A DNA stretch of 64,000 nt from Tetmemena sp. SeJ-2015 (GCA_027382625.1 JAJKFJ010021601.1:18444-82443); one strand, 5' to 3'; shown: positions 12,092 to 28,465, counted from the first letter of the stretch. Notes: a model not told the origin generated them from the sequence alone. Program-made: numbers and translations.

Positions 12092-12269
12092 GGGTAACCT
12101 AAGTATAATGATGAATTTTCTTGGGAAAATCTTCCATTAATCCAAAGTAACTTCACCTTGAAATCTTTATGATAAATATATTTGATATTGACTTTCAATA
12201 TCTTGCGAACTTGTGCATTTATTCGAAAATTTCAAGCAATAAAAATCGTGATTTCTGGAATTATTTTTT

Positions 12270-14049
12270 TCAAACTATAAATATGGCTTTTTACTCGAAT
12301 TAACTAGGAATAGTATGGCTAATTTAACTTGAGCTCAAGTGAACTCCTATTAACAAATTTAAGCAGGCTAGCTGTTTTGAAACTTCTGAAAAATTTAGTT
12401 TCTAATCTACTCTGAGCAAGCATAGGAGTTCCTTAAAAATAATCTTATTGCTTTATTTGTGATTGTTCACAGATATGATCTCTGCTTCAGAAGCCCTCTC
12501 TAAGTAAAGTTGCTTTGGAAAGTGTTTGAATCGATACATGTGCATGGCAACAGAGTCAAAGTCTCTAAATTAATAAAATTTCATAGTCTTCAAAAGCAAA
12601 GATGTTTGAGTCATTAAAGAGACACCATATAATTTAACCCTGAACTTCCTGCTTGACATAGGCAATATAGTGTTTGTGACTGTAGCAGATCATCCCTATA
12701 AAATTGTAGCACCTATGAGAATTAATGAGTTTGAGCAAGTAGACTTACAAGGTTGTTCCTTTCCCTATCTAAGTCGCAACTTTCAAATTAATGAATTGGC
12801 TGATGTCGAAACTTAATGGCAGAGAAAAGAAGAGAGAGTCAAAGTCTGACTCATCTATTCCCTCAAAATTTAGAGAAATTATCAGAACTTCTGGAGCTGC
12901 TTCGGCGCACTTATGTGACACCACATCCTTCATATTACAATAATCGCAGTCTACTTTTGTGCAGCCCTATAATAAAGTTCGAGCAAAAATTGTACTTACA
13001 AGCTAATTTCTTGCTATAAAAGTTAAGAAATGACTGCTAGAGCAAGAAGCAATGAAATCCCCAGCGTGAAGTTAACTCTATTGATACTCTTTGAAATCAC
13101 TGAAGATCAAATCTAAACTCAAGTCAGAGTCATCAATCTGTTCAAAAGCTTTGTTGGTATTTTGCCAGCCCTAACAATTGCATTCATACTCCTCAGTTAT
13201 CCTTAGCTTTAAAAGACTGAGCAGATTTTGCTCACTCACTAAATTTTTCTATCCTAACTTTTTCTATAAGTTGGCAATATGCTTTGAGGTTTTGTGGATT
13301 ATGAACTTCAATATCTCCCCTGCATCATCTTCTTCTCCAATATTACTCATGCTCTTCTAGCCTCATTCTTTTAATATTGCAACTCTTAAGCCTTGGCTGC
13401 TGAATACTAAAATCCCTCAAACTTATGAGTTCCATATTCATCAAGGTTAAAGAAGCTAAGGCCTCATGCTCAATCCTTCATTAAATGTGCTCTAAAAAGA
13501 AGTTAAAAAAAAGAGTTGAAATTAAGACATACATGCAATGAGAGTAAGAATTCATTATCGATATGACACCACGGTTCATCAAAGTTTCAAGAGAATAAGT
13601 GAAAATTTGCCTGAAAGAGCCAACCCTAAAAAGAATCTAGAGAGCTGAATTAAGGAAGCAGTTTTGCTCAGCTTGTGAGTTCATGAACCCGAAAAGAGGA
13701 CTATCTTTTGGCTTTATAACTTCTCTTGAGTTAAAGTCAAATTTATGTTCTTCAGGGCGAAAGGTTTCCGACTGTAAATTTTGCTGAGTTGAGATTTTCG
13801 AGGCTGTGGCAAAACATAGCTTAGAGTTTTGTTGGGTGGTGTTTTGAGTGACTCCCTCCATTGGGGTGTAAAACTCTTCAGTTTCTTCTTGCTCAATTAT
13901 TGATTGCTTTGAAGAAGCAGCTTCTCTTAGTTTTAAAAAGCAGTAGGCATAGATATAAGGGGATTGTTTGAGCACTATGGGTAATGACTCATCAGATAAT
14001 AGTCTCTCATTTTAGTTTGGCAAAATGCGCAAACCACATTCCTTATCAT
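12270..14049 (-). CDS. Ubiquitin-specific protease (peptidase C19), USP53/54-like, with N-terminal zinc finger
   Basis: Read on the minus strand. ATG at 14047-14049 opens MIRNVVCAFCQTKMRDYY, with C-x2-C...H-x4-C spacing like a C2HC zinc finger. After an Asn/Gln/Ser-rich linker comes the Cys box QNCFLNSALQILF (near 13640-13665), which carries the catalytic Cys of C19 peptidases. GEEDDAGEILKFIIH (about 13325) matches the family's G-x-x-D-A-x-E block. EVLIISLNFEG is the central ISL block. GMICYSHKHYIAYVK (about 12670-12710) is the His box, followed by WCLFNDSN. An intron lies at 12967-12999 and an IES at 12560. TGA is at 12270-12272. The join between the zinc-finger frame and the linker frame (about 13930-13970), and the join at about 13350-13500 between the Cys and GEEDD blocks, are not resolved. 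The expected role is removal of ubiquitin from proteins. Family assignment is strong; some USP53/54 relatives lack activity, but here Cys and His are present. Confidence 0.85.
12560..12584. other. IES, pointer AGTCT
   Basis: A 25 bp insert lies between AGTCT at 12560 and 12585. On the minus strand its removal joins FAFED to FDSVAMHMYRF just after the His box of the protease, and removes a TGA. Confidence 0.8.
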
Positions 14050-14158
14050 TTTCAATTTTATAATCTAAACTATAAAATCAAAACCTCAGAGAGAGATAGT
14101 AGCTAATGAATTCTGAAATTAAAAAGTGGAATAATTTCAAAGCGTCTAATTTGTATTT

Positions 14159-17107
14159 TCAAGGAGCAGTGGTATCACCTATAGCAGCTTTTGCCATGTC
14201 TGCTAAGATTCCTCCCTGATTGATGAGTTCCTTAGTGTATGAGACAACTATGATAGTGAATGGCATGAAGTAGAAGTAGTATGTGGCGTAGAGAGTGCGG
14301 AGTAACTTGTAGATAATGAATGTGAGTCTGAACTTAGATCTGTATTCCTCTCTTGCAGGGGCATGCTCCTTCACTTCGAGAGTAAACCCATCCTCTATCT
14401 CTTTTATAAACCTCAAGCATAGATATAGATAGATATGATTCTTTCTCTTGCTTGATCTTATTGTGGTAGAGAGAGCCTGCATAGATATCATCAATCTCTG
14501 CAATTACACCAAGTGCAATGAAGTTCATTAGTACGTTCTGCACAGTATCTTGAGAGCAGATTAGCACAATACAAATCAGCTCAGTCAGGAAAGCGCCGAT
14601 CAACTGCATCAGTCCAATAGAAAACATAGTGTACTCCAATACAAACATCATTTATCACATTTTATTGTAGTACTTGAATCTAAAGACCATGAAGCAAGTG
14701 TAGTAGAGCATCTGGATGGCTTGCCTAATTTCTCCTGAGAGCATCATGTGAAGCAACATACCGCAAAGTATTCTAGTCAAGAAAACGTAGTAGGAGACGC
14801 TTGGGAGGTCTTCCAATTTATACTCTACAAATACTAGCAGCACCAACAGCATCTGCACTACGAAGATGAACACACAGGATCCGAATAGCTTGTTTGACTC
14901 ATCCTCACTGCTGGAGATTATGATCTCTCTCTGATCTTAATCTCTGTTTCTCAACAGACTAAGTTTAAAGTTAATTCTGCCTCTTACTTGGTTGTTAGGC
15001 TCTTAATGAAATTAAATTTTAACAAGGTGGCTCTTTCTCTGCTGCCTCTTTGTACTTCTGGTCTAACTTTTAGAAGCTGACGAAGGTGATGGCGTAGAAG
15101 TCCACATTGAACTGCATGAGTGTCATGAATGTCTGATTGAGTGTTTTCTTGGTCATCACCAGGTCTTCAGGATGAAAGTATAATTACTCACTTAAATTAA
15201 TAGGAGTGGGCTCTTTTTCTTTGACACCTCCTCCACCAACAAAGGTCTCCAATAGTTATATTAAAATTTTGATAAGCAACTTATTTGAGTTGGTTGAGCT
15301 TGCCCATGGCCTTGCGCTTGAGAACGACAGCCATTGTGAAAATGTTGATGAGGTAAACCTTCAGAAGCAAGGACATGAACAAGAAGGTCAGCACCCAGTA
15401 GCGGATCACGTTGTCAGCTGGGCGGTCCAGCAAAATCATCTACACTGCCATGTAGAGCATGTTGGCCATGATAAGTCCAACACTCCCCACCTCATTGTTC
15501 CAGCTTCCATCCGAACTGCAGCTTATAATATAATAATTAGCAAATTAAAGGGCCATTAAATAGCCGTGCTAAATTTGCTGTTACGCACTTATCTGACGCA
15601 CACAAACCTACCTCGAATAGGATATAAACACGCCCCCGCACCTCACATTCTGAGGCAGAACACGGACTTCTTACCATCAAAAAACCTAAAAGGATAAAAA
15701 AAATCGTAGCTTCGGACCAAGACAAGTCGCTGCCCTTAGGTTGCTCCTGTCCAGCTTGCATGACTGAGTGTTTGCCATGATCACATCCCCCACGCCTACA
15801 AATTAGAGGGTATGGGAAACCACTACCTTTGATATCTCTCAGTGAGCAGTCAACCCCTCCCCAGGCTGCTGCCATTATCCTGCCTCATTAAGACTCACCC
15901 ACAGCCAAGGATTACCAAACAGAAGCTTCAGGGAAGCACGTGCCAGTGCCGGTGTGCGTCCTGAATTAACTTCTAATTTAATATCCTTTATAAATATTCT
16001 TTAAACTTAGTGAACAAGTCGAAGAACATCAAAGAGAACAAGACTCTTAAGATTAAGATAAGAATTAGTTGTATATGACTCCAAGTACTGAAAGAATGAT
16101 GATGGAGGATCTAAAGCTGCTTTGTTCCTTTTACCAGGTGTCTCTGATCAACACAAAGCACGAGAACGCAAAGATAAATCAGACAACAAAAATTTTAAAT
16201 TGAATTGAGATGATACCCACGTTGAGGAAGGCACTGTGCTGCTCCTCAGTGAGCACTAGGAAATCTTGGTTTTATCTTTCCACTCCCCAAAACTCTGATG
16301 GGTCATTCTCAAACTGCTCGAAATTTACTTCTGCCTTCTTTAAAAAGTATATACTTCAACAAATTATTCTTTTAAAGAATAACTTCTACTCAGCTTAGTC
16401 TGCATATATAGGGGCTTAAATAAAAAGTAGATTTAATGTTGAGAGTGGTGCTTCTATCTTGTTGATTGAAGTGGATTCCCCATCTAGGGTGGTAACTCTA
16501 TTCTCCTCAGTCTCTTCACTCTCTGCCTTTAGAAGCTGCTGCTGTTCATAAGCCTCCAGCTCTCTTAGCTTACCCACTGTAATAGGGATCTCCAAGTTCA
16601 ACTCAGACTGCAAAAACAGGTAGATGATCGTCACTACAATCACAAAACCGAATCTCACCCAAAATTCTCGCCTATTATACTCTACTTATAAATTGCAGTG
16701 TAGTAGAAAGATATTTCAATGAGCAGCCACTGTTGAGCTCTGCCATTGGTCTCAGTCTCTTCCTCTGTGTGGATGACTCCATCTGCTTCATCACTCTCGA
16801 AACTAGAGGAGATGTACTTAACCTAGGCATAGAACACTCCTGCTTGGTAGTAAGCTGCGCCTAGAAGAGTAAGGGTTTGCTTGAGTGCACCCAAATCCTT
16901 TTCACAGAGGGCCATGACGTGGGTGAACAGCTCCACTGAGTAACAAATTATGTGAATAAACATCAGAGCACCAATTGCAAAGTCTCTGCTGTACAAGTCA
17001 AGTTCTCCTTTAATCCACAGCACGATTATGGCCAGGAAGAAGGCCAACTGCAAGTAAATGATCTTAGAGGCTATCTTATAAGCCTACAAAGGGTCTAGTA
17101 TCCTCAT
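14159..17107 (-). CDS. Multipass membrane protein, family member P1
   Basis: The minus strand starts MRILDPLQAYKIASKIIYLQ (ATG 17105-17107) and ends at TGA 14159-14161. Hydrophobic segments recur throughout: LAFFLAIIVLW, FIHIICYSVELF, FVIVVTIIYLFL, FAFSCFVLI, LRVLFSLMFFDLF, IMANMLYMAV, WVLTFLFMSLLLKVYLI, MQLIGAFLTELICIVLI and YYFYFMPFTIIVV, so at least eight transmembrane helices are likely. Acidic and Gln-rich loops lie between. Several IESs must be removed; not all pointers are resolved. Four further copies (30.3-46.6 kb) share the N-terminal signature M-x3-DPLQGYK, the aromatic FMPF/FMAF segment near the C-terminus and the gene order. P1 is the most GC-rich and best conserved copy. No known family is recognised. 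A ~420 bp GC-rich insertion at 15540-15963 interrupts it. Confidence 0.75.
14649..14657. other. Candidate 9 bp IES in P1, pointer CATTT
   Basis: The 9 bp between CATTT copies at 14649 and 14658 contain a minus-strand in-frame TGA. Without them YYNKM joins to MFVLEYTMFS in frame. Confidence 0.5.
15540..15963. other. GC-rich insertion inside P1, function unknown
   Basis: About 420 bp, close to half G+C, interrupts the P1 coding sequence between the segment ending FFDLFTKF and the one starting SSDGSWNNE. The homologous position in P2 (about 31.9 kb) has no such insert. Near its ends a 9 bp perfect inverted repeat occurs: GACGCACAC at 15595-15603 and GTGTGCGTC at 15952-15960. Short AT-rich flanks lie outside these. 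No open frame matches the membrane family. IESs are normally AT-rich, so this is atypical. It may be a mobile element, a structured RNA gene or a captured sequence. The telomerase-RNA template expected for hypotrichs (a CCCCAAAA-type run) is not present. Confidence 0.55.
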
Positions 17108-17408
17108 AATCAAATTTAAACTCATAATTCAAAGTTAAGTCATTCTCTTTGGGTATTTTTTAAGCAATAGCTTCATTTATCCTTAGATTTTAGTCTTTTA
17201 AATTCTAATTAAGTTGATTTATGCGCTTTTTTGAATCTTTTTTATAATTCCACTACGATTTATTCACCTTATTAAGGTGTATATTCAGTTAGCAAATAGC
17301 ATCTGAGGCAGTTTATTTGTTATTATCTGTATTCATTTACTCAAAAATTAAATCAAACTTAAATTGGAGCAAATAAAGGAGATATAATTTTCATATTCCT
17401 TCTAACTA
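17108..17408. other. Intergenic AT-rich spacer
   Basis: About 300 bp separate the start of P1 from the 3' end of the next minus-strand gene. The sequence is AT-rich; no RNA gene or clear signal is seen. Confidence 0.6.
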
Positions 17409-20400
17409 TCATAATTTCTAGGTCTCTTGAGGGAAACTCTCTTTGTTTATAAGTTCTAAGACAGCGCTGACGTTTGAATGTTAATTGACCAGGATGGATT
17501 TAGATCTCTTATGAGGCGTCTACCTTCTGAAGTTCAAATAGCCTAGGCTCTAAGAACTGACTGAGTTAGGTGTTTGAGTAAGTTCTTAATGACCGCCACC
17601 AATCTACCCTTCTTCTATGTTTTAAGATTCTCTCAAGCCAGGCTTAGGCAAGCTCACGTTAAGGAAGTTTTGAGCCTCTCCCACCCCTCTATCAGAGTTC
17701 TCTGTAAGTTGATTCCTCTGAGTTGAGTTGGTATTCAAGTGCAGCTTCAACTCATTGAGCTGAGTTTGGATAGCCGCTGAGTTGAGTTAATAAGGCTAGA
17801 AATCAAGCTAGTTATTAGTTGGCCGCCTGCTCATTAGAGAAGGATCCATGGTTTTACCAAAAGCAGAAGGTTAGCTAGTCTTTCTTCTCTGCGCTACTTA
17901 AAGCTACTGTTGTCTCTTAAGTCGCTTTATTTCTTCTATACTCTGCTGTTTGAAGTTTCTGATGTAGTCTTGCTTTAAGGAGAAGGAAGTTCCTTCATCT
18001 TTACTAATAAACTGAGGATCATTCTGGTTTAATCCCATGTATAAGGAGATACCAGTGCGATTAAAAGTCTCTCCGACTGCCTCTAGATTAGTGGAGTCTT
18101 GAGTTTTCTTCAAAGTTTCATTTCTGCTTGGCTATGTTAGGCTGAGGAGCGTGCTTTTATTCAGCTCAGAGTATTTCTTCTGAGCTTGAAGTTAATCTTA
18201 TCTTTCTTGAGACTGCGAGAGTGATGGAAGGCCAACAAGGGAACCATTCTAAGCGGAGTATAAAGTGCCATTCAAATGAGTGGCTCTTCGTCGGCTCTTC
18301 TATTATGAACTGGGGACATAAAAATTAAAATGGCATAGCTTGAGTGGTATTAAGCCTGCATGAGTGCATGCTTGTCTCTCTAGCCCAAGATATTCTCTCT
18401 GTTAGCTTTTAGTAGGTTTTTAGTCTTCTCAATGAGAGCTTCAGTTTTATCTTCATATAAAAGATGAGAGGGTGCGTTATTTCTACTCTGATCCTGATTT
18501 AAGTTGCTTTATAAATTAAATGGATCTATTGGTTGCTAGCACCTGCGTAAAATGTCTTATTCATGATCTTACTCTCTTAAATAAGGTCTATAAATTTCAT
18601 TTTAGATTGTTTACTCTATCTCTACTAATGACTGTAGAAGTCTTTGGACTCATGATTATTGATTGCAGTATCCTTTATATCCTCTCCTCCCTTCTTTACT
18701 GAGCTTAAAAATCTTAATCATTATTTTTTTAGTTATTAAAAGCTACTTCCATGCAACTCACTTTGTTCTTATGCAAACTTGTAATTGGCCCCTGATTAAC
18801 GGACAGACTACATGCGCTCCATTTGCACAGAGAGGCCAGACGAAGACTTCTTATAAATGCTTTAGCTTAGGTACTTAGAGGAAGAGTTAGGACGCATAGA
18901 CTTCTCCATCCCCAGCATCCTGCTTTACTCTAAGTTATTCTAATTTATTCTTAGAGGAAATTATAATGTATTCAATTAATGTTACCAATAGCATACACAT
19001 CGAGATGATGAGAAGTGTTCAAGAAAGTGCTATTATTAAAGGCTTTGGAATTAGAAGGTGAGCTTTTAAATAGAGAAGTGGATGTGATGCTAGCCTTGAG
19101 TCCTGCAATTTCAGCCTTCAGTTACAAAAGCTGTCCTCTCTCATAAAGCTGCTCATTAAATTTGACTTTGCTTGGCTTGTAAGCAAGACAAGCCATTTTA
19201 AAAGCCTTCATCACAAACTACAAAATAACTATACAATTACTTTAAATCTTACAGCAGAATTGCCTGAGCAAGAGACACAATTGTTGTTCAAGCTAATAAC
19301 CTGGGGTTAACTTAAAGCTTAGGTCGAGCTTTTATCTTTCGAAGAAGTGAAGCCAGTTGAAGTTTTGTTAAGGGAGTTTTCATTTTCAAAATACCCATAT
19401 AGACCAACACTATTTTTGTCTTGCTCGTCTTAGACGTCCATAGCCAATTGAATTCTCTGGATAGCTTTAATGGATTATTAAATTTAATTTTAAGCTTCTT
19501 GAGATTGGATCTTGGATTATAACTAACCCAATCATCTCTTGGAAAGGAGTTCAAACTTAGTCTCCAGGATTTTAGACACTCCTTGCACTTCCTTGAAATC
19601 AAGTTAGTATTCTCTCCTTTCCCTTGCAGCCTTTTTCATAAACCAAAACCATAACTAACTACTAATATCTAATTTCAATCGTCAAGTTTATCTTGAGAGA
19701 CCTTAAAGTCTAGCTCCTCTAAGTTGGTTTGATTTTTCTCAGTCACATCCACCAGATGTTTGAATCGATTCCCTATTCCTTCATTAATGGTATGATCCTG
19801 CTATTACTGCTTTTAGTCGCCCATTTGTTTCTCAAACCAGTCCTCTATAAACGTTGAAATCTTGGAGCTGCATACATCCTCACAGAGCTCAACGAACTTC
19901 GCCTTCTCCTCGTCGATCATTTAAAGTCTATATTCCTTAAACTTGTTGAACAACTCACTCTCAGTTAGGAAATTAAGAAGCATGCATTTCATTAATCAAA
20001 TCATGATAGGATGAGATCATCACCTTCCTCATCGTCCTCTTCTTCACTAGAGTCTGAAATAGGTGAATGCTGAGAGTGCCCCTTACTATCAGTCAAGTTT
20101 TCACCTTTCTTCTTGCTTCTCTTTGCATTTTCGATCAGGTGAGGATTACTCTGATCGTGGTTTGACAAGGGATGGGTATTTGTCTTTGACAAGTTGGGAA
20201 ACTCTCCACTAACTACGCTTCCCAACTTAGATCTTTTGAGCCTTTACGATAGCATTGGGCTTTCGAACTCTTCAGAGAGCTTTTCTTTAATTTCTTCTTC
20301 TAAATATACGTTGCGATGCATCATCTACTGTTGAATAATAAGTTACTGCAGAGGTAACTAAGTATCTTGGACAGATGGCTGAGATTCAGACCTGAGATCC

Positions 20401-22953
20401 AACTCTACGCTTGGTTAAGAGTCCTGCTTCTAAAACAAGGGAATCTTTTCTATCTTCTCCTCTTCTTCCATTTTCAGGATGTGAATGGCTTTAAATCCAT
20501 CCAAGGGTCTTGCGTTGAAATCTCTTACTGGAGAATTAGTAACACTCGATTTTATTGGACTACCCATGGATTCACTCTTCAACTCATCTCTAAGCCTCTT
20601 GAGATTGTTGCTTGCATTAGTTAATCTCTTTTAGGGTTACTGAGTCTCCTCGTGGTCTTCACTTTCTCTTCTAACAGTCTTCTGTTTGAAAAGTATGATT
20701 GTGTCTCTCCTCTTAGGCAAGGATTTCTGCTTTTAAACTTAGTTAGAACCTTCCAGTATGACCCCTTCTTCATTTAGTTGATCTACATAGATAAGGCTGG
20801 TGGCCCTTCTTTCTTTAGCAGCGGCAAGGACTGACTTTCTCTTCTCGTTCTTTGACTTAAGTGACTTCTACTTCTGCAGAGCTATTTCTTGCTATTTATC
20901 TCGGCTGGTGTCCTCCTTCAAATCCTTATCAGTCTCAATTGTATCTCTGTCTTAGGTTACACTTATTTTAGGCAATTACCCATCTCTCAAATGCGCTTAA
21001 ACTGCAAATAAACTCTATGAAATGATTTGCTTTGAGAGTGTCTTGGAGTTCTGAGGAGGACAACTTATTTGGCTCAAGATCAGTCTTGTGCTTCAGTAGC
21101 CCTGAAGAGGACTGCTAATCTTGATTTGCAGCTTCAAACTTGACATGCTTGGCTGCTGAGAAGTTGGGGTTTAAAGTGCTGCTGGTTTAGAAATTGTGCT
21201 ACATCTGAAGTAGGCTTGCTAAGAAGTCTCTTTGAGAGGCTGACAACTGCAGACTTGTGAGTGGTAAGGAGTTCTAATTCTGGAATTGCAATTGCCCAGT
21301 CTAACCAAGGTATTTGGAGAACTATTAATTCTCTTTTGATTTATAATGAGTTTATTCTTTGAGAAGCCCTTAGTAGCCCTTATCTCTCCTCTGTTTGAGG
21401 GAGTGTGATTTAAAGGTCGAAGCTATTGACTAAACCTAAGTAGCTCGAAAATATTTAAGTACTTAACATATCTCTAAGTTTAGGAGTGTGTGCGCCTAGT
21501 AAGTTGGTATTTCTCCTTCCGCTACCTGCTCTTAAGAAACTACTCGGACCCACAAAGCTCTACTGGGAAGGTGACCTCGAAAAAGACTGGTGACTCTGTC
21601 TGACTGACTTCTAGACAGAGTACCTCTTCTTCTCTTCCTTGGAGGTCGGAATAGCATGCTACTTGAAATTGAGTTTGTCAAAGGTGTAACTTGCAGGTTG
21701 CTTGGACTGTATCTCACTCTCCATCATAGGCATCATCCTCTACTCTAGTAAGATCACATAACTAAAAGCTTATGCGAGGTGTGCGTTAATGGATTTGAAG
21801 ATAAGCTTGTTGAACTCTTTCTCGTATACTATGACTTCCTCAAGAACCTCACAGATCTGAGTGAGTCCTCTAACGGCTCACTTAGTCTAGGTAGAAATCA
21901 GTTAGCCTCATCTCCTTCTGCTACTGGCTCAGCAAGTCCATCGCCTTCATCATCTCGCTCTCTATTTTATAATATTACACATTACTGATATTTTTTATGA
22001 TAGTAATTTTGTCAATCTTTTCTCTGAGTTGGGAGTCATTGAGCTCTAGCTGGTGGTTGAGTTGGTAGTTGTTGTTCTGGATCTCCCTGTTGGTCTTCTC
22101 GATCTTGAGGTCCACTCGCTTCAAGTCCTCCTTGTACATCTGGATCTGCAACTCGTAGATGTTCCTGATGTCCTCCACGGCCTCCACCTTCACAGCCAGC
22201 TCGTTGACCTTGTGAGAGAACTCCTCATGAAGGGTACTGTACCTGTTGGCAAAGACATCGCACTAGTCGTGGAAGATGGACTTGATCAGCCTGAACTCCT
22301 CTGTGATGTGGTCCAAGCATTTATTCTAAAGACGACATTTAACCAAAGAGGAATTTTGTAGTTACGAATGACTCCACCTAGTGGTAAGTGGCTCTCTGCT
22401 TCTCTCTTATCACGTCTTGAGCGTTAAAAGAGAATATGACAAGTACTCACACATTAGATTGAAAGTTTTGAAGCTTGGAGATTTCTTGGTAAGCTTTTGA
22501 CTCGAGGAGTTTGCGGTCGGTGTCCAACTCAGTTATCTTGCGAGACAGTTCCTCAAACAGGCCTGCCCTCCGAGAAGCCTTTTTTGAGTGATGAAGTCCA
22601 GCTCGTCAATTCTCCTCCTCTAGAATTCAAACTCCGTCCTTGTAACCTCATTCTTATTGCATTCGTCAACTAGTCTATAATTGGGAGATTTAGAGTTATC
22701 CTTCTTTATTGAAGTTACTGATGCTTTTATACGGCTTGGAATAGTATGCTTACTTTTTATTGACTGGATCTATAAGTTAGACGATGAGTGTTCTGATCCT
22801 ATTTTCAAAGGAGAACCAGTCTAGGTCTTAGTTGCCGCTCAGTCCATCGAAGATCGACTTCATGTCCTTGGCCTGCCTCTTTTGCGGAGAGAGATTCATG
22901 GCACTCTGTTTGGAAGTGACTGCCATCTTGAATTTAACATCCTCCGAAGACAT
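17409..22953 (-). CDS. Very long coiled-coil / low-complexity protein (about 1,600 aa)
   Basis: The minus strand runs from ATG 22951-22953 (MSSEDVKFKMAVTSKQSAMN) to TGA 17409-17411. The N-terminal third is a long coiled coil; the section at about 22000-22330 is unusually GC-rich and Lys/Glu/Leu-heptad-like (KVEAVEDIRNIYELQIQMYK). Next come Ser/Gln/Asn-rich regions with Arg/Lys-Ser patches, an acidic run (SSEEEDDEEGDD, about 20010-20060), a further helical block (LLNFLTESELFNKFKEYRL) and a Cys pair (NNCVSCSGNSA, about 19250) next to a 35 nt intron at 19218-19252. The tail ends FPQETQKL. Several IESs or introns are needed and not all are resolved. A 1-nt frame discrepancy occurs at an A6 run (T6 on the plus strand, 22580-22585). 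No family is recognised. A cytoskeletal or cortical scaffold would fit the composition; this is inference. It could be two genes, but open frames connect throughout. Confidence 0.7.
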
Positions 22954-23143
22954 TTCTTCAATAATTTTACTTATGAATTTAATTATCCACGTGAATGAGT
23001 AAGTGAGTAGTTTGATTGGGATTTGTATATTTCTGCTTTGCTAGAAGTGTCTTTCTGACTAAATATAAATGTAAATCAATAAAATAATAATAAGAAAAAT
23101 AACAGATTAAAAATATTGCGTGGACTATTCTACTATTTCGATT

Positions 23144-24164
23144 ATGTCAGAACTGTTCGACAGCTGCCTGAAGGATTTTCAGCAGTGCATGGGCCAACTC
23201 CAGAATCAAATCTCAAACCCTGATAAATTCAACTTCACAAGTAAGTTATAAATCACTCTTAAAAGAGATAAATGAATCGTCAAAAACAACATAAGATTGT
23301 GTGAGAGCGATTAATTTCTATTGATATTGTCTATAAATACAATGAAAACTGGACCTAATTTCCTTAAAGAACGATTTGATATAGATAATCCATACGAGTA
23401 TGAAGAAGCTCAGAAACTGGTAAGTTTATAAATGAGAAATACGTGCCAATCTTATTAGATATATTGGTGTCTTCTTAATTAAATGGCTTGTGTTTAGTTG
23501 AAACAAATGGAGGTAGAACAAATGAATCACATGGCAAATGATTCCATAAGAAAGAAGGTGAGACAATTCTATAAAACTGCTTTATAATTTAATAAACTGC
23601 TTATAGGTTTCTCAATGCAAGAATGACTTCGATCGCGTTAGAAAGGATTATAAATTCTTTCTTATTTTGTCATAATAAGTCTATTTATATGGAATTGAGG
23701 AGGCTCTAAAACCAGAAGGCACAAGACAAGTTCAAGAACAAGGACCAGTTTGAAATTGTAAGTCACTAATATTTAAACTTCTGTATTTCCTGTATGGCTT
23801 TATAACGTATTGTAGGAAATGGAGCGCATCTAAAATAAGAACGAGCGAATGATCAGGGAGAACAACAGAGAGCTGGAGAACGCAAAAGCTGTGGGACTGG
23901 CTTGCGAGGATGTAGCCAATGACATTAAAATTAATCTGCGCTCTCAGACCGATAAGATGGAGAACTCAATCCTCAAAAATCTATTCAGCATCCAAGGCCA
24001 GTCCAATATCAACCTTCATAAAATTCTATCTTAGTTTTAATATAGCGAACAGGCTTCTGCTTACTATTAAGAAGGAGCGCATGAAGAACAGACTAGTGCT
24101 TTACAGCATCCTGGCTTTAACTCTTCTGGCCATTGTCTATATCATCTACAAGTTTATATTCTGA
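23144..24164 (+). CDS. VTI1: Vti1-type Qb-SNARE
   Basis: ATG 23144 (MSELFDSCLKDFQQCMGQL) leads through an N-terminal helical domain to a SNARE motif (NRELENAKAVGLACEDVAND, then INLRSQTDKMENS). A IQGQSNIANRLLLTIKKE linker and a single C-terminal membrane anchor (LVLYSILALTLLAIVYIIYK) follow, with TGA at 24162-24164. The layout and spacing match Vti1 family Qb-SNAREs, which act in Golgi-endosome vesicle fusion. The gene is compact but split: clear GT...AG introns begin GTAAGTTTATAAATG (about 23420), GTGAGACAATTC (about 23558) and GTAAGTCACTAA (about 23759). IESs with frame-restoring pointers lie at 23237 (ACAA, less certain), 23648 (TTATA) and 24005 (AATAT). Length after removal is about 220 aa, normal for the family. 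Confidence is high because the C-terminal half is nearly canonical. Confidence 0.9.
23237..23338. other. Probable IES, pointer ACAA
   Basis: A 102 bp segment lies between in-phase ACAA copies at 23237 and 23339. It starts like an intron (GTAAGT) but lacks a matching acceptor at the right frame, so an IES is preferred. Confidence 0.55.
23648..23684. other. IES, pointer TTATA
   Basis: A 37 bp insert lies between TTATA at 23648 and 23685. Removal joins RVRKDY to MELRRLQNQ in the SNARE gene. Confidence 0.8.
24005..24038. other. IES, pointer AATAT
   Basis: A 34 bp insert lies between AATAT at 24005 and 24039. Removal joins IQGQSN to IANRLLLTI, the expected SNARE-to-anchor linker. Confidence 0.9.
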
Positions 24165-24288
24165 GGAGCGAGAGCTTCCCTGCCTATCCACTATAACTAT
24201 TTAAATCTAAATTTGGATTCTAAATTTAAACTCTCTTTCTTATTAGATCTATCAGTGATAAATAAATGGTTGCACTATAATTGAATAG

Positions 24289-28465
<4,177 letters not shown>

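Noticed and set aside
13020..13075. AAGTTAA direct repeat as an IES in the first ubiquitin protease
   Set aside because: The minus-strand frame runs uninterrupted through it, and excision would shift the frame, so the repeat is coincidental.
12283..13648. A plus-strand hypothetical membrane protein with several apparent pointer-restored joins
   Set aside because: With TGA as the only stop, both strands stay open. The minus strand carries the unmistakable C19 Cys and His boxes and an intron, so the plus-strand reading is antisense noise.
15540..15963. Telomerase RNA gene in the GC-rich insertion
   Set aside because: No template-like CCCCAAAA run is present on either strand of the insert.
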